Of a stretch of 64,000 bases of DNA, positions 9,105-19,971 are shown in pieces (the stretch's first letter is position 1; every line of letters begins with the position of its first letter). The notes below the pieces were generated by a model that was given only the letters and a program-made list of their open reading frames with translations, was not told where the DNA came from and did not search any database. Both the position numbers and the translations under genes were made by a program. The stretch comes from Bifidobacterium breve (GTDB lineage Bacteria; Actinomycetota; Actinomycetes; Nanopelagicales; Nanopelagicaceae): the NCBI GenBank assembly GCA_945881945.1, contig CAMCVO010000002.1, positions 29,023 to 93,022 on the forward strand, in the 5' to 3' direction.

Positions 9105-9113
9105 TGCTAACAT
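9105..9113 (+). promoter_or_regulatory. Extended -10 promoter of the pyr operon
   Basis: TGCTAACAT fits an extended -10 (TGn-TANNNT). Six bases further the transcript would begin at about 9120, immediately before the base of the PyrR hairpin at 9121-9157. The -35 is weak (TTACGA at 9084-9089, spacer 18). The promoter lies back to back with the bldD promoter in a 114-bp region. Confidence 0.5.
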
Positions 9114-9120
9114 ACGGCGA

Positions 9121-9157
9121 TTCCTTTAACGATCCGTCCAGAGAGGCGGCGAAGGAG
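9121..9157 (+). promoter_or_regulatory. PyrR-binding RNA hairpin covering the pyrR Shine-Dalgarno
   Basis: The upper stem pairs CCGUC (9134-9138) with GGCGG (9145-9149), including one U-G pair, and closes the hexaloop CAGAGA (9139-9144). This fits the PyrR recognition consensus CNGNGA. A lower stem pairs UUCCUU (9121-9126) with the SD AAGGAG (9152-9157), six pairs including one wobble. Between them is a purine-containing internal bulge, as in known PyrR sites. PyrR bound to uridine nucleotides would stabilise the fold and block pyrR translation, as described for Mycobacterium smegmatis. ATG 9164 follows the SD by 6 nt. There is no terminator, so translational control is inferred. Confidence 0.82.
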
Positions 9158-9163
9158 AAGTAA

Positions 9164-9685
9164 ATGGGTATTTTGCTATCGGGTTCCGATATTGATCGGG
9201 CTATTAAGCGTATTTCACATGAAATCATCGAACACAATCAGGGTGTCTCTAATTTAGTTCTAATGGGTATTCCTACCCGCGGTGCTTATCTGGCTGAGCG
9301 GATATGTAAATTTATAACTGAAATTGAAGGCGCTGTTGGATGTGGCGTACTGGATATAACTCTTCATCGTGACGACCTAAGACTTCGCCCACCTAAGCCA
9401 ATCCTGCCAACAAAGATGCCACCGGGTGGCATTGAGGGTAAAGATCTAGTCCTAGTTGATGATGTTTTATTCTCAGGGCGAACGATTAGAGCTGCCTTGG
9501 ATGCAATTGGAGAGTTAGGCAGACCTAAATCTGTTCAACTGGCTGTTTTAGTTGATCGAGGCCATCGTGAACTACCAATTAGAGCTGATTTTGTCGGGAA
9601 AAATATTCCAACATCAATTAGTGAGAGCGTGAAGGTGCATTTGCGCGAATATGACAGCGAAGATTTAGTGGAGTTGATCAAATGA
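9164..9685 (+). CDS. pyrR: Bifunctional pyr operon regulator / uracil phosphoribosyltransferase PyrR
   Basis: 173 residues of the type I phosphoribosyltransferase fold. The PRPP-binding motif [18 protein letters not shown] lies near residue 100, and the N-terminal segment [13 protein letters not shown] and the lysine/arginine-rich RNA-binding face are consistent with PyrR. In this family it senses UMP/UTP and represses the pyr genes by binding RNA; some members also make UMP from uracil. It is the first gene of the operon, directly behind a well-formed PyrR hairpin, so autoregulation is likely. Its stop overlaps the pyrB ATG (ATGA). Confidence 0.95.
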   Translation: MGILLSGSDIDRAIKRISHEIIEHNQGVSNLVLMGIPTRGAYLAERICKFITEIEGAVGCGVLDITLHRDDLRLRPPKPILPTKMPPGGIEGKDLVLVDDVLFSGRTIRAALDAIGELGRPKSVQLAVLVDRGHRELPIRADFVGKNIPTSISESVKVHLREYDSEDLVELIK

Positions 9686-10632
9686 TCACAGGACACCTCT
9701 TATCAGCCTCAGATTTAACTAAAGAGAGCGCGCTGGGATTATTAGCAACCGCCAAGGAGTTAGCACAGATTACCGATGGACCAAATAAGAAACTGCCTAC
9801 ATTAAGGGGCAAAACAGTTGTAAACCTATTTTTTGAGGATTCAACTAGAACGCGGATAAGTTTTGAAAGTGCGGCCAAGAGATTATCTGCAGATGTAATC
9901 AATTTTTCAGCCAAGGGATCATCGGTCAGTAAGGGTGAGAGCTTGAAAGATACTGCTCAAACTTTGCAAGCCATGGGTGCTGATGCAGTTGTTATCCGTC
10001 ATTCAAGTTCAGGTGCAGCAAAGCGACTTGCTGATACTCAATGGATTCAAGCTGCGGTGATTAATGCAGGAGATGGAACTCATGAACATCCCACCCAAGC
10101 TTTGCTAGACGCCTTCACGATAAAGCAACATTTAAAGTCATCAGAAAAAGATCTCTCAGGAGTTAAAGTATTAATTGTGGGAGATATTCTCCACTCGCGA
10201 GTTGCACGCAGTAATGTAATTTTACTAACTAAGTTGGGTGCTAAGGTAACTTTGGTTGCTCCACCCACCTTACTTCCAGTGGGAGTTAATGATTGGCCAG
10301 TGAAAATTTCATATAATTTTGACGAAGAGATTGAAGATTGTGATGTAGTAATGATGCTCAGAATTCAACTTGAGCGAATGAACGACTCTTTCTTCCCATC
10401 AGCACAGGAGTATTCAAAGAGATATGGTTTGAATACTTCTAGGCTTCAAAAATTATCTAAGAGTGCAATTGTGATGCACCCAGGTCCGATGAATAGAGGG
10501 CTTGAGATATCGGCAGAAAGTGCTGATGATCTTAAATCTGTGATTATTGATCAGGTAAAAAATGGCGTAGCTGTGAGAATGGCAGTCTTGTATGAATTGC
10601 TAGGTGGCGCACCGATTGGAGAGCAAAGATGA
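9682..10632 (+). CDS. pyrB: Aspartate carbamoyltransferase catalytic subunit
   Basis: 316 residues. It joins carbamoyl phosphate and aspartate, the first committed step of UMP synthesis. The carbamoyl-phosphate motif [12 protein letters not shown] lies near residue 54, [10 protein letters not shown] near residue 134, and the C-terminal [10 protein letters not shown] block is present. No regulatory PyrI chain is nearby, as is usual in actinobacteria. It is linked to pyrR and pyrC by ATGA overlaps. Confidence 0.96.
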   Translation: MITGHLLSASDLTKESALGLLATAKELAQITDGPNKKLPTLRGKTVVNLFFEDSTRTRISFESAAKRLSADVINFSAKGSSVSKGESLKDTAQTLQAMGADAVVIRHSSSGAAKRLADTQWIQAAVINAGDGTHEHPTQALLDAFTIKQHLKSSEKDLSGVKVLIVGDILHSRVARSNVILLTKLGAKVTLVAPPTLLPVGVNDWPVKISYNFDEEIEDCDVVMMLRIQLERMNDSFFPSAQEYSKRYGLNTSRLQKLSKSAIVMHPGPMNRGLEISAESADDLKSVIIDQVKNGVAVRMAVLYELLGGAPIGEQR

Positions 10633-11936
10633 TCAAGATTGTTGGGGCCAAATTAGCTGATGGCAGGGTGATAGATCTAGATATTGATAACCAAGTAATT
10701 GTTAAAATTGAAAATTCAGCTCGTAATCTTAGTAATGGTGCAGTTGACGGTAGTTCCAAGTTATTAATACCAGGGTTAGTAGATATGCACACCCATTTAA
10801 GAGAGCCTGGCCGTGAAGATTCTGAAACAGTTTTGACTGGCTCCAGAGCAGCAGTAGCTGGAGGATTTACCGCAGTTTCAACGATGGCCAATACAAATCC
10901 TGTGGCTGATAATGCTGGTGTAGTTGAACAAATTTACCGGTTAGGAAAAGAGGCAGGTTTAGTTGATGTTAATCCAATTGGGGCGGTCACTAATGGCTTA
11001 AATGGTGAAAAACTATCGGAGATGGGCGCAATGGCTGATTCCATCGCCAAAGTTAGAATTTTCAGTGATGACGGCAAATGTGTATCTGATCCATTAATAA
11101 TGCGAAGAGCACTTGAGTATGTAAAAACCTTTAATGGCATCATCGCCCAGCATGCTCAGGAACCTAGGTTGACTGTTAATGCCCAGATGAACGAGGGAAG
11201 TGTTTCGGCTCGAATTGGTTTACCAGGTTGGCCAGCAATCGCAGAGGAAGCTATTATTGCAAGAGATATTTTATTGGCAGAGCATGTTCAATCACGCCTG
11301 CATATTTGCCATGTTACAACTGCAGGTGGCGTGGAGCTGATACGTTGGGCAAAACAGCGTGGGATTCAGGTCACAGCCGAGGTTACGCCACATCATCTAC
11401 TGCTTACCGATGATTTGGTAGAGAATTATGATCCGATATACAAGGTTAATCCACCACTTAGAACGCAGAAAGATGTGATGGCATTACGAGAAGGATTAGC
11501 AGAGGGAATTATTGATATTGTGGCAACAGATCATGCACCACATCCATCTGAAGATAAAGATTGTGAGTTTCATGCCGGAGCTTTTGGAATGGTTGGTTTG
11601 GAGACAGCTTTATCTGTTGTGGTTAAAACTATGGTCGAGACTGGTCTTATGAGTTGGCCTGATTTAATAGATCGCATGTCAATTGCCCCAGCCAAAATTG
11701 CGGGATATGCAACACAAGGTAGAGAGATAGAAGTGGGTATGCCTGCAAATTTCATTTTGATTAACCCAGATCAAAGATGGACAGTTGATAAGAACAAATT
11801 AAAATCCAAGAGTAAAAACACGCCATTTAATGGCCTAGAACTACCTGTAGTAGTGACGGATGTTTTTCACAACGGAGAGCATGTCATGAAAAATGGCGAG
11901 ATCTTGAATATGAAGGCTGGTAGTAATGGGCGGTAA
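10629..11936 (+). CDS. pyrC: Dihydroorotase
   Basis: 435-residue zinc amidohydrolase that cyclises carbamoyl aspartate to dihydroorotate. The metal-binding motif [10 protein letters not shown] lies near residue 50, histidines in QHAQEP and [10 protein letters not shown] follow, and ATDHAPH carries the catalytic aspartate. This is the long class I type normally found with PyrB in actinobacteria. It overlaps pyrB by 4 bp and carA by 11 bp. Confidence 0.96.
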   Translation: MIKIVGAKLADGRVIDLDIDNQVIVKIENSARNLSNGAVDGSSKLLIPGLVDMHTHLREPGREDSETVLTGSRAAVAGGFTAVSTMANTNPVADNAGVVEQIYRLGKEAGLVDVNPIGAVTNGLNGEKLSEMGAMADSIAKVRIFSDDGKCVSDPLIMRRALEYVKTFNGIIAQHAQEPRLTVNAQMNEGSVSARIGLPGWPAIAEEAIIARDILLAEHVQSRLHICHVTTAGGVELIRWAKQRGIQVTAEVTPHHLLLTDDLVENYDPIYKVNPPLRTQKDVMALREGLAEGIIDIVATDHAPHPSEDKDCEFHAGAFGMVGLETALSVVVKTMVETGLMSWPDLIDRMSIAPAKIAGYATQGREIEVGMPANFILINPDQRWTVDKNKLKSKSKNTPFNGLELPVVVTDVFHNGEHVMKNGEILNMKAGSNGR

Positions 11937-13074
11937 AAAACCTGCATATTTAGTACTTGATGATGGTCGAATATTTGAAGGCTTTGCGTGGGCAAAAACA
12001 GGAGAGGCTTTCGGGGAAGCGGTTTTTTCAACCGGCATGACGGGTTATCAAGAGACCTTAACTGACCCCTCTTATCATAAACAAATAGTGGTGATGACAG
12101 CCCCGCACATCGGTAATACCGGGGTGAACTCTATTGATAAGGAATCATCAAAGATCTGGGTTGCCGGTTTTGTGGTTCGAAATCCTTCCACCATTACAAG
12201 CAATTGGCGTAGTGAAAAAAGTTTAGAAGAGGATTTGATTCAGTCAGAGGTAGTTGGTATCCAAGGTGTTGATACCAGAGCGATTACTCGACATCTAAGA
12301 GATCGCGGTGCGATGCGGGTTGGAATTTTTAGTGACACTGGATTATCTAGAGAAGAAATGGTTATTAAGGTTCGAAAAATCACTCCCATGAGTGGAGCAT
12401 TTCTCGCTTCAGATGTAACCACAAAAAAGTCATATGTAGTTAACCCGCCAGATGGCACACCAACTAGATTGAAAGTAGCGGCGATTGATCTAGGAATTAA
12501 GGGTGCAACACCTAAAGCTATGGCTGCACTTGGCATTGAAGTACATGTGATGCCACTTGGTACAACCTTTGAAGAGATAAAAAAGATCAAACCCGATGGA
12601 GTTTTTCTATCGAATGGTCCTGGTGATCCAGCGGCCATGACTGATGTTGTTGAGTTAGTTAGAAATGTTTTGGCGGCGGAGATACCTTTCTTTGGTATTT
12701 GTTTTGGCCATCAAATTTTGGGACGAGCATTAGGATTTGAAACTTATAAGTTGCCGTTTGGACATCGGGGAATTAATCAGCCGGTAATAGATTTAACTAC
12801 CGGAAAGGTGGAAATAACTGCCCATAATCATGGTTTCGCAGTGGCAGCTCCGAAAGACCATGAATTTAAAACTGTTTATGGTGATGGCCGGGTAACTCAC
12901 ATCTCTTTGAATGACGCAGTAGTTGAAGGGTTAGAGCTTATATCTGTACCGGCTTTCTCTGTTCAATATCACCCTGAATCTGCTGCTGGCCCGCATGATG
13001 CTTCCTACCTTTTTGCAAGATTTGCCGATCTGATGGAAAATCCAAAAATAGGTTTAAAGGACATAAATGCCTAA
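11926..13074 (+). CDS. carA: Carbamoyl-phosphate synthase small (glutaminase) subunit
   Basis: 382 residues. It hydrolyses glutamine and passes ammonia to CarB. The N-terminal CarA-specific domain is followed by a class I glutamine amidotransferase domain from about residue 190. The nucleophile motif FFGICFGHQ and the His-Glu pair in [12 protein letters not shown] are visible. The ATG lies inside the last codons of pyrC, and the stop lies inside carB (8-bp overlap). Confidence 0.96.
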   Translation: MGGKKPAYLVLDDGRIFEGFAWAKTGEAFGEAVFSTGMTGYQETLTDPSYHKQIVVMTAPHIGNTGVNSIDKESSKIWVAGFVVRNPSTITSNWRSEKSLEEDLIQSEVVGIQGVDTRAITRHLRDRGAMRVGIFSDTGLSREEMVIKVRKITPMSGAFLASDVTTKKSYVVNPPDGTPTRLKVAAIDLGIKGATPKAMAALGIEVHVMPLGTTFEEIKKIKPDGVFLSNGPGDPAAMTDVVELVRNVLAAEIPFFGICFGHQILGRALGFETYKLPFGHRGINQPVIDLTTGKVEITAHNHGFAVAAPKDHEFKTVYGDGRVTHISLNDAVVEGLELISVPAFSVQYHPESAAGPHDASYLFARFADLMENPKIGLKDINA

Positions 13075-16000
13075 AGACAACTCGATTAAAAGCGTATTGG
13101 TTATTGGCAGCGGTCCAATAGTTATTGGCCAAGCGTGCGAGTTTGATTACTCTGGAACTCAAGCATGTCGAGTGCTTCGTTCTGAAGGTATCCGAGTAAT
13201 TCTTATAAATTCAAATCCCGCAACAATTATGACTGACCCTGAGTTTGCAGATGCAACCTATATCGAACCAATTACTCCTGAAGTTATTGAAAAAATATTG
13301 GATAAGGAAAGACCCGATGCTGTGCTAGCCACCTTAGGTGGGCAAACGGCACTAAATGCAGCCATGGCTCTTCATGAACGTGGCTCATTTGAAAAATTTG
13401 GATCCAGATTAATTGGTGCAGATGTAGAGGCTATTAAACGTGGAGAAAATCGAGAGGTGTTTAAGAAAATTGTAGAGATTGTAGGTGGAGAATCAGCCAA
13501 GTCGAAAATTTGTCATTCCATGCAAGATTGCTTGTCAGCAGTTCATGAGCTTAAGTATCCGGTGGTGGTTCGCCCTTCATTTACTATGGGAGGTCTAGGT
13601 TCTGGTATTGCATTCAATGAATCTGATCTAAATCAAATTGCTGGCGCTGGTCTGCGTCATAGCCCGACCTCTGAAGTGCTTCTCGAAGAATCAATAATTG
13701 GTTGGAAAGAGTATGAATTAGAGGTAATGCGTGATAACAAGGACAACGTAGTTATCGTCTGTGGAATTGAAAATATTGATCCAATGGGCGTACATACTGG
13801 AGATTCAATAACTGTCGCACCAACAATGACACTTACAGATGTTGAGTATCAAAAACTCAGAGATCTGTCCATAGATATTATCCGAGAAGTTGGCGTTGCA
13901 ACTGGAGGTTGTAATATCCAATTTGCAGTTAATCCAATTGATGGCCGAATAATTGTGATTGAGATGAATCCAAGAGTTTCCCGTTCATCGGCTTTGGCCT
14001 CCAAAGCAACTGGTTTTCCGATTGCCAAGATTGCTACAAAATTAGCAATCGGTTACACATTAGATGAGATCGAAAATGACATTACAAAATCAACTCCTGC
14101 ATCCTTTGAACCGGCTTTAGATTATGTTGTAGTGAAAGTGCCAAGATTTGCATTTGAAAAATTCCCAGAAGCAGATGTACGTTTAACAACAACTATGAAA
14201 AGTGTTGGCGAAGCTATGGCTATTGGCCGAAGTTTTCCTGAAGCACTCCAAAAAGCGCTTCGTTCGTTGGAGAAAGTGGGGGCTAGCTTCACTTGGGATA
14301 AGGGTGATCTTGTTGATCTGATGGAAAAGATCAAAACTCCAACTGAATTTCGCCTGCAACAGTTGCAATCTGCATTATTTAATGGTGCTACGAGCGCTCA
14401 GGTGCATGAGGCGACAAAGATTGACCCGTGGTTTATTGAACAGATTAACTTGATCAATGCGCAAGCAATCGAACTAAGCTCAGCGGGGGAGTTAACTAAA
14501 GAATTACTCAAATCCAGCAAAATGCTTGGTTTCTCAGATTATCAAATTGCTAAGTTGCGCAAACTTACTGAAATCGAAATACGTCAAATTAGATCCAAGA
14601 TGAATCTACATCCAGTCTTTAAAACAGTTGATACTTGTGCAGGAGAGTTTGCAGCATCAACTCCTTATTACTACTCAGCTTATGATGAGGAAAGTGAGGT
14701 GCTTCCTAGGACCAAACCTGCAGTTATTATCTTGGGAAGTGGACCAAATCGAATTGGTCAAGGTATTGAGTTTGATTACTCCTGCGTTCATGCATCATTT
14801 GCTTTACAAAAAGCTGGATATGAAACAATTATGATCAATTGCAATCCTGAAACAGTATCTACTGATTATGACACCTCCGATAGATTGTATTTTGAACCTT
14901 TAACTCTAGAAGATGTATTAGAGGTAATTGCCGCAGAAACTCAAGCTGGACCAGTAGTTGGAGTGATCGCTCAACTTGGTGGGCAGACACCACTTGGCCT
15001 AGCTAGAGGATTATTGGAGTCAGGGGTGAAAATTCTGGGCACATCACCTGATGCCATTGATTTAGCAGAAGAACGAGGGGCCTTTGCAAAGGTGCTGGAA
15101 AAGAATAATTTGAATGCACCAAATTTTGGTATGGCCAGCTCTTATGATCAATCTGAGCAGATTGCTGCAAACATTGGTTATCCAGTATTAGTAAGACCAT
15201 CCTACGTTTTGGGTGGAAGAGGAATGGAGATTGTTTATGACCAAGAATCATTACGAGGATTTATAGAAAAAGCTACAGCGGTAACACCAAATCATCCCGT
15301 GCTAATTGATAAGTTTTTGGATGATGCAATCGAAATTGATGTGGACGCGCTATATGATGGAACTGAGTTATACCTAGCAGGAGTAATGGAGCATATCGAA
15401 GAGGCTGGCATTCATTCCGGTGACTCTGCCTGTGTATTACCCAGCACCTCTTTAGATGTAACGATGATAAAAGAGATTAGATCGGCAACTGAGAAAATTG
15501 CAGCAGATGTGGGAGTAAGGGGTTTGATCAATATTCAATTTGCAGTTAGCGGAACTCCTCAAAAGCTCTACGTACTTGAAGCTAATCCGCGTGCGTCAAG
15601 AACTGTCCCTTTTGTGGCTAAGGCAACGGGAATCCAATTGGCCAAAGCCGCAGCGCTAATCGCCACAGGCATAACAATTACTCAATTAAGAAAAGATGAA
15701 ATCCTTCCAAAAAATGGTGATGGAAAGGCAAATGGAGTCTCAGTAAAGGAAGCAGTACTTCCTTTTAATCGTTTCCGTAGATTAGATGGAACTGGTATTG
15801 ATTCAGTACTCGGACCAGAGATGAAATCAACTGGTGAAGTAATGGGAATTGCAAGTAATTTCGGTTTAGCATTTGCAAAGAGTCAGACAGCCGCTTTTGG
15901 TCCACTTCCAAAATCTGGCGCAGTTTTCATATCCTTGTCTCAGCGAGATAAAGAGGCTGGTTGGCGATCAGCTAGAGGTTTACATGAATTAGGCTTTAAA

Positions 16001-16318
16001 ATTTATAGCACATCGGGCACTCATGATTTTTTGATAGAAAAAGGCATACCATCTGAAAAAGTAAGGAAAAATTCTGACCCAAATAATCAGGAGTTAAGCG
16101 CGAGTGATGTTATTACCAAAGGTATGGTGCAACTAGTCATAAATACCCCACTTGGTAGGGGTTCGCGACAGGATGGTTTCTTAATTCGAACTGCTGCCGT
16201 TTCACGTTCAGTATCTTGCATTACGACCATTCCAGGATTTAAAGCAGCTTTGGCAGGTATCTCGGCGCTTCAGAAGGGTGACTTTGAGATTAAGTCTTTG
16301 CAGGAGTGGATGTCATGA
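13067..16318 (+). CDS. carB: Carbamoyl-phosphate synthase large subunit
   Basis: 1083 residues, the full family length. It makes carbamoyl phosphate from ammonia, bicarbonate and two ATP. Two homologous ATP-grasp halves are visible: the first from [21 protein letters not shown] at the N-terminus, the second from [20 protein letters not shown] near residue 555. The C-terminal MGS-like allosteric domain starts about residue 945 ([15 protein letters not shown]). The product also feeds arginine synthesis, but no arg genes are in the window. The stop overlaps the pyrK ATG. Confidence 0.97.
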   Translation: MPKDNSIKSVLVIGSGPIVIGQACEFDYSGTQACRVLRSEGIRVILINSNPATIMTDPEFADATYIEPITPEVIEKILDKERPDAVLATLGGQTALNAAMALHERGSFEKFGSRLIGADVEAIKRGENREVFKKIVEIVGGESAKSKICHSMQDCLSAVHELKYPVVVRPSFTMGGLGSGIAFNESDLNQIAGAGLRHSPTSEVLLEESIIGWKEYELEVMRDNKDNVVIVCGIENIDPMGVHTGDSITVAPTMTLTDVEYQKLRDLSIDIIREVGVATGGCNIQFAVNPIDGRIIVIEMNPRVSRSSALASKATGFPIAKIATKLAIGYTLDEIENDITKSTPASFEPALDYVVVKVPRFAFEKFPEADVRLTTTMKSVGEAMAIGRSFPEALQKALRSLEKVGASFTWDKGDLVDLMEKIKTPTEFRLQQLQSALFNGATSAQVHEATKIDPWFIEQINLINAQAIELSSAGELTKELLKSSKMLGFSDYQIAKLRKLTEIEIRQIRSKMNLHPVFKTVDTCAGEFAASTPYYYSAYDEESEVLPRTKPAVIILGSGPNRIGQGIEFDYSCVHASFALQKAGYETIMINCNPETVSTDYDTSDRLYFEPLTLEDVLEVIAAETQAGPVVGVIAQLGGQTPLGLARGLLESGVKILGTSPDAIDLAEERGAFAKVLEKNNLNAPNFGMASSYDQSEQIAANIGYPVLVRPSYVLGGRGMEIVYDQESLRGFIEKATAVTPNHPVLIDKFLDDAIEIDVDALYDGTELYLAGVMEHIEEAGIHSGDSACVLPSTSLDVTMIKEIRSATEKIAADVGVRGLINIQFAVSGTPQKLYVLEANPRASRTVPFVAKATGIQLAKAAALIATGITITQLRKDEILPKNGDGKANGVSVKEAVLPFNRFRRLDGTGIDSVLGPEMKSTGEVMGIASNFGLAFAKSQTAAFGPLPKSGAVFISLSQRDKEAGWRSARGLHELGFKIYSTSGTHDFLIEKGIPSEKVRKNSDPNNQELSASDVITKGMVQLVINTPLGRGSRQDGFLIRTAAVSRSVSCITTIPGFKAALAGISALQKGDFEIKSLQEWMS

Positions 16319-17169
16319 TCACTCCACAAAAAATTAATCGAAGCGCAATTCAGATTCAAGCAGAGGTATTGAGTAACAAGAAAGTTGGTCCGTACCATCA
16401 CATAGTTTTTGCAGTGGATAAAATGGCTGCTGCATGTAAGCCTGGAAACTTTGTCGCCATCTCAGTTGGCGGTGAGCAATCAGCTTTAGTTCTTCGTCGT
16501 GCATTTGCAATCTATCGGGCAAGTGACAAGGGACCCATGGGTGGCAGCATCGAATTGGTGGTTGCACCACATGGTCAAGGAAGTAAGTGGCTATGCGCTC
16601 AGAATGTTGGTGAGTTCATTGACATGGTTGGCCCGCTTGGAACATCCTTCGGAGTTCCAACTACCAATGCCAATACGCTCTTAATTGGCGGTGGGTACGG
16701 ATCTGCTCCACTATTTGCTTTAGCTGAAGTTTTAAAAAATCGGGGTTGTAGAGTCGACATGGTGCTTGGCGCAAGTACCGCTGGCAAGATCTACGCACCT
16801 CTTGAAGGTAAGCGCAGTGTTTCATCTTTAACCCTAACCACCGATGATGGCAGTACTGGAATTCATGGCCAAATTAGCGAAGCAATACCGCGATTAATCC
16901 GTGAGAATGCAACTGAGGTTATTTACTCCTGTGGCCCAATGGGGATGTTATCTGCAATCTCTAAGATCGCGATGGAGTTTGATATCCCGCATCAATGCGC
17001 TGTTGAAGAATCGATGGCATGTGGCATAGGTGTCTGTATGACCTGTGTTGTGCCAGTTAAAAATGATGGCGAAATTAAAATGGTGAGAAGTTGTATAGAT
17101 GGACCGGTTATGGATGGATCAGAGATTATTTGGGATCGAAAATCAGTTTTGGATGCGTTACATCCATGA
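16315..17169 (+). CDS. pyrK: Dihydroorotate dehydrogenase electron-transfer subunit
   Basis: About 284 residues. It is a FAD and [2Fe-2S] protein that passes electrons from a class 1B PyrD to NAD. The FAD/NAD region includes [16 protein letters not shown] and CGPMGM. The cluster cysteines lie in [10 protein letters not shown] plus a downstream RSC. The frame runs upstream to GTG 16306, but ATG 16315 overlaps the carB stop (ATGA) and has CAGGAG 8 nt upstream, so 16315 is preferred. The neighbouring pyrD confirms the two-subunit class 1B enzyme. Confidence 0.94.
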   Translation: MITPQKINRSAIQIQAEVLSNKKVGPYHHIVFAVDKMAAACKPGNFVAISVGGEQSALVLRRAFAIYRASDKGPMGGSIELVVAPHGQGSKWLCAQNVGEFIDMVGPLGTSFGVPTTNANTLLIGGGYGSAPLFALAEVLKNRGCRVDMVLGASTAGKIYAPLEGKRSVSSLTLTTDDGSTGIHGQISEAIPRLIRENATEVIYSCGPMGMLSAISKIAMEFDIPHQCAVEESMACGIGVCMTCVVPVKNDGEIKMVRSCIDGPVMDGSEIIWDRKSVLDALHP

Positions 17170-18098
17170 GTTCTTTAGATTTCTCCACCAAAATCGGAAG
17201 TAAGCGATTCTCAAATCCCATTTTTACAGCAAGTGGTTGTGCCAGCTCTGGACAGGAATTGTCGCAGTTTTTCCCGCTCACTGAGATTGGTGCGATTGTC
17301 ACTAAGTCAATTATGACTAAAGCTCGAACGGGTCGAGCCACGCCAAGGATGGCCGAAACTCCAAGTGGCATGCTCAATTCAATCGGTCTTCAGGGCCCAG
17401 GAATCGATGCGTTTTTAGAAAATGATATTCCGTGGTTAGTTTCAAACTCGGCAAAGATTATTGTTTCAATTGCCGGTGAAACTGTTGATGAGTATGGGGT
17501 ATTAGCTAGAAGGTTAAGAGCAGTTCCTGGAATAAGTGCGGTAGAGGTAAATATCTCCTGTCCAAACGTTGAAAATCGGGGCCAGGTCTTTGCTTGCCAT
17601 CCTGATACTGCCATTGCAGTGATTGAGTCAGTACGTAGGAATATCGGAGGAGAGTTGCCGATAATTGCTAAATTATCACCGGATGTAACAAACATAGTTG
17701 AAATTGCTCAGTCTGTGATCAATGCAGGTGTGGATGGATTGGCTTTAATCAATACATTGCTTGGTATGGTCATTGATACAAATACTATGAAACCAAAATT
17801 GGCTGGAAAAACTGGCGGGTTATCAGGCCCTGCGATTAGACCAGTAGCAGTCAGGGCCATATATCAAGTACATCAAGCTTTCCCAAACACTCCTATTGTT
17901 GGAATGGGAGGTGTGGCAAGTGGCAGAGATGCATTTGAGTTGGTATTGGCAGGAGCAAGTGCGGTTTCAATTGGCACAGCCACTTTTGGAAATCCAACTG
18001 CAGTTTTGCAAATACGTGATCAGCTATCTGAACTTTTATTAGAAAAAGGTATCACCGATTTTAGAGATGCTATTGGTTTTGCCCATCGGGGAGTTTGA
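17166..18098 (+). CDS. pyrD: Dihydroorotate dehydrogenase, class 1B catalytic subunit
   Basis: 310-residue FMN enzyme that oxidises dihydroorotate to orotate. The FMN-barrel motifs ASGCASSGQE, EVNISCPNVENRG (the cysteine is the class 1 catalytic base) and GMGGVASGRDAFELVLAGAS are visible. The open frame extends upstream into pyrK to 17091, but the protein clearly begins [11 protein letters not shown] at ATG 17166, which overlaps the pyrK stop by 4 bp. Many actinobacteria use the membrane class 2 enzyme instead, so the NAD-linked 1B pair is a real choice of this lineage. Confidence 0.95.
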   Translation: MSSLDFSTKIGSKRFSNPIFTASGCASSGQELSQFFPLTEIGAIVTKSIMTKARTGRATPRMAETPSGMLNSIGLQGPGIDAFLENDIPWLVSNSAKIIVSIAGETVDEYGVLARRLRAVPGISAVEVNISCPNVENRGQVFACHPDTAIAVIESVRRNIGGELPIIAKLSPDVTNIVEIAQSVINAGVDGLALINTLLGMVIDTNTMKPKLAGKTGGLSGPAIRPVAVRAIYQVHQAFPNTPIVGMGGVASGRDAFELVLAGASAVSIGTATFGNPTAVLQIRDQLSELLLEKGITDFRDAIGFAHRGV

Positions 18099-18790
18099 TG
18101 AAAAGCCCAATAATCCTTGCCCTAGATACTAAAGATATTGATCTTGCTGGCAAATGGATCGCAGCGGCATCCACACATATAGATCATTTTAAGATCGGAT
18201 TAGAGTTTTATCTTCAACATGGAAGTGCTGGTATTGAAAAACTGAGAAAAACTGCGCAGTTTGAACTTTTTTTAGATCTTAAGCTTTATGACATTCCAAA
18301 TACAGTAAAAGGTGCTGTGGAATCGGTGGCAGATTTAAACCCTAAGTTTCTAACTGTTCACGCTTCAGGTGGTGCTGCGATGATCTCAGCAGCTAAGAGT
18401 GCTCTACCAAATGGTTCAATCACAGCGGTAACAGTCTTAACCTCTTTTTCGGAGTCAAATTTTGCCGAACTTGGCTTTAAATCCTCAATCGAGGAAACTG
18501 CAACAAATTGGGCGGTGATGGCTACTGCAGCTGGAGCTTCATCAATAGTTTGTTCACCTTTTGAAGTTGAAAGTTTAAGGAGAGTAGTTGGCGAGACAAT
18601 TTTGATTACACCTGGAGTCAGAGTTGTAGGTGATGATCACGCAGACCAAGCCCGCGTTATGTCGCCGAAAGATGCTATCCGATCAGGAGCTGATTTTGTG
18701 GTTATAGGAAGATCAATTACCAGTTTATGGGATGGCTCAGATAGCGGTATGCTAAATAAAATCGAACAAATAATAAGTTCATTAGAGTAA
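18098..18790 (+). CDS. pyrF: Orotidine 5'-phosphate decarboxylase
   Basis: About 230 residues. It decarboxylates OMP to UMP, the last step of the pathway. The signature LFLDLKLYDIPNTVKGA carries the catalytic Lys-Asp-Lys set, and TPGVRVVGDDHADQ and the phosphate-binding GADFVVIGRSIT are present. This is the short bacterial group I form. ATG 18098 follows GGGGAG (18088-18093) by 4 nt; the TTG at 18095 is too close to that SD. Its stop is 2 bp before the mIHF-Gmk gene. Confidence 0.95.
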   Translation: MKSPIILALDTKDIDLAGKWIAAASTHIDHFKIGLEFYLQHGSAGIEKLRKTAQFELFLDLKLYDIPNTVKGAVESVADLNPKFLTVHASGGAAMISAAKSALPNGSITAVTVLTSFSESNFAELGFKSSIEETATNWAVMATAAGASSIVCSPFEVESLRRVVGETILITPGVRVVGDDHADQARVMSPKDAIRSGADFVVIGRSITSLWDGSDSGMLNKIEQIISSLE

Positions 18791-18792
18791 TT

Positions 18793-19659
18793 ATGTTACC
18801 GCCACGTTTAAGCAGAAGATCGCGCAGGAAGGCTGGGGAGAGTGCGGTTAAGGCAAGACAAGAACGGGCAAAGGTTAAAGAATTAGTTATGAACGGTGAG
18901 CTCTTCTTTTTTGATCTATTTGAGGATGAACGTAACTCAGTCAAGCGTATGAAACTAATGGATCTACTACATTCTGTGCCTGGGATTGGCAAAGTGCGTG
19001 CAGAAATAATTATGGGTAAAGCTCAGATCTCACCATCACGTAGAATTGGCGGTGTTGGTAAACGCCAACTTGAGACTTTACGACAGGAGTTTTTATTGAT
19101 TAAAAACTCACGAAGAAGTGGAAAGCTTTTAGTTGTATCAGGTCCAAGTGGTGTGGGAAAAAGCACCCTGACAAATCGAATGCGTGGCGATGAGCGTTTT
19201 TGGATTTCAGTCTCAGTAACTACTCGAAGCATGCGCACAGGTGAGGTAGATGGTGTGGATTATCACTTCGTATCTGATGCAATCTTTGATGAGATGATAA
19301 AAAAAGAGGAGTTTCTTGAGTGGGCAAGTTTTGCCGGCGCAAAATACGGTACACCTCGCAGGGATGTTGAAGCAGCACTTCAATTGGGCAAAAATGTAAT
19401 TTTGGAGATTGAACTCAATGGGGCAAGGCAGGTTAGGAAAAACTCTAAGGATGCTGTCTTAATATTTATTGAGCCCCCTTCTTGGGAGGAATTGACTGCT
19501 CGATTGGTAAAAAGGGGCACAGAGTCAGTTGATTCAACGCAGGCTAGGTTAGATAGGGCCAAAGAGGAGCTCTCTGCTGCGTCAGAGTTTGATTATGTCG
19601 TGGTAAATCACCAAGTAGATGAATCAGTGGCCCAACTGGTATCTTTAGCCCTTCGCTAA
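18793..19659 (+). CDS. gmk: Fusion of integration host factor (mIHF) and guanylate kinase
   Basis: 288 residues in one uninterrupted frame. Residues 1 to about 100 match actinobacterial mIHF: a basic helix ([15 protein letters not shown]), then [19 protein letters not shown] and [21 protein letters not shown], a helix-two-turn-helix DNA-binding domain. Residues from about 102 are guanylate kinase, GMP to GDP, with Walker [11 protein letters not shown] at 116-125, [17 protein letters not shown] and [13 protein letters not shown]. The two are normally adjacent separate genes. An AGGAG at 19085-19089 lies 6 nt before an in-frame TTG at 19096, which would give a free 187-residue Gmk. Either only the fusion or both products may be made. 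Confidence 0.9.
   Translation: MLPPRLSRRSRRKAGESAVKARQERAKVKELVMNGELFFFDLFEDERNSVKRMKLMDLLHSVPGIGKVRAEIIMGKAQISPSRRIGGVGKRQLETLRQEFLLIKNSRRSGKLLVVSGPSGVGKSTLTNRMRGDERFWISVSVTTRSMRTGEVDGVDYHFVSDAIFDEMIKKEEFLEWASFAGAKYGTPRRDVEAALQLGKNVILEIELNGARQVRKNSKDAVLIFIEPPSWEELTARLVKRGTESVDSTQARLDRAKEELSAASEFDYVVVNHQVDESVAQLVSLALR
19085..19098 (+). promoter_or_regulatory. Internal ribosome binding site and TTG for separate Gmk
   Basis: AGGAG (19085-19089), six bases, then TTG (19096-19098) in frame with the kinase, exactly at the mIHF/Gmk junction. It looks like the original gmk start kept after loss of the mihF stop codon. Confidence 0.55.
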
Positions 19660-19685
19660 TCCGCAGAATTTTAAAAAAGGACCCA

Positions 19686-19964
19686 ATGAGTAATCAAGCG
19701 CTAGATGGAATTACAAACCCACCAATCGATGCTTTATTGGATAAAGCTGGCTCAAAATATAGTTTGGTGCTTTATGCAGCCAAAAGAGCACGCCAGATAA
19801 ATGCTTATTATTCACAATTAGGTGAGGGTCTGCTTGAGTACGTAGGTCCTCTAGTTGAAACTTATGTGCATGAGAAGCCGTTATCAATTGCACTTCGTGA
19901 GATAAATGAAGGCTTACTAACAATTGAGAATCTAGAACCAAAGCAAACCACTCCAGCGAGTTAA
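19686..19964 (+). CDS. rpoZ: RNA polymerase omega subunit
   Basis: 92 residues. It helps assemble RNA polymerase around the beta' subunit. The conserved segment [27 protein letters not shown] and the C-terminal [15 protein letters not shown] match actinobacterial omega, which is longer at the C-terminus than in E. coli. AAAAGGA at 19675-19681 lies 4 nt before ATG 19686. The order gmk-rpoZ-coaBC is standard. Confidence 0.95.
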   Translation: MSNQALDGITNPPIDALLDKAGSKYSLVLYAAKRARQINAYYSQLGEGLLEYVGPLVETYVHEKPLSIALREINEGLLTIENLEPKQTTPAS

Positions 19965-19971
19965 AACCGCC

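Noticed and set aside
12240..12638. 132-codon minus-strand frame inside carA
   Set aside because: Shadow of a strongly conserved gene, with no recognisable protein motif.
18793..19659. mIHF-Gmk frame as a simple sequencing frameshift
   Set aside because: Both domains are full length in one frame with no gap or broken segment; a base-calling error would have to remove a stop without shifting frame.
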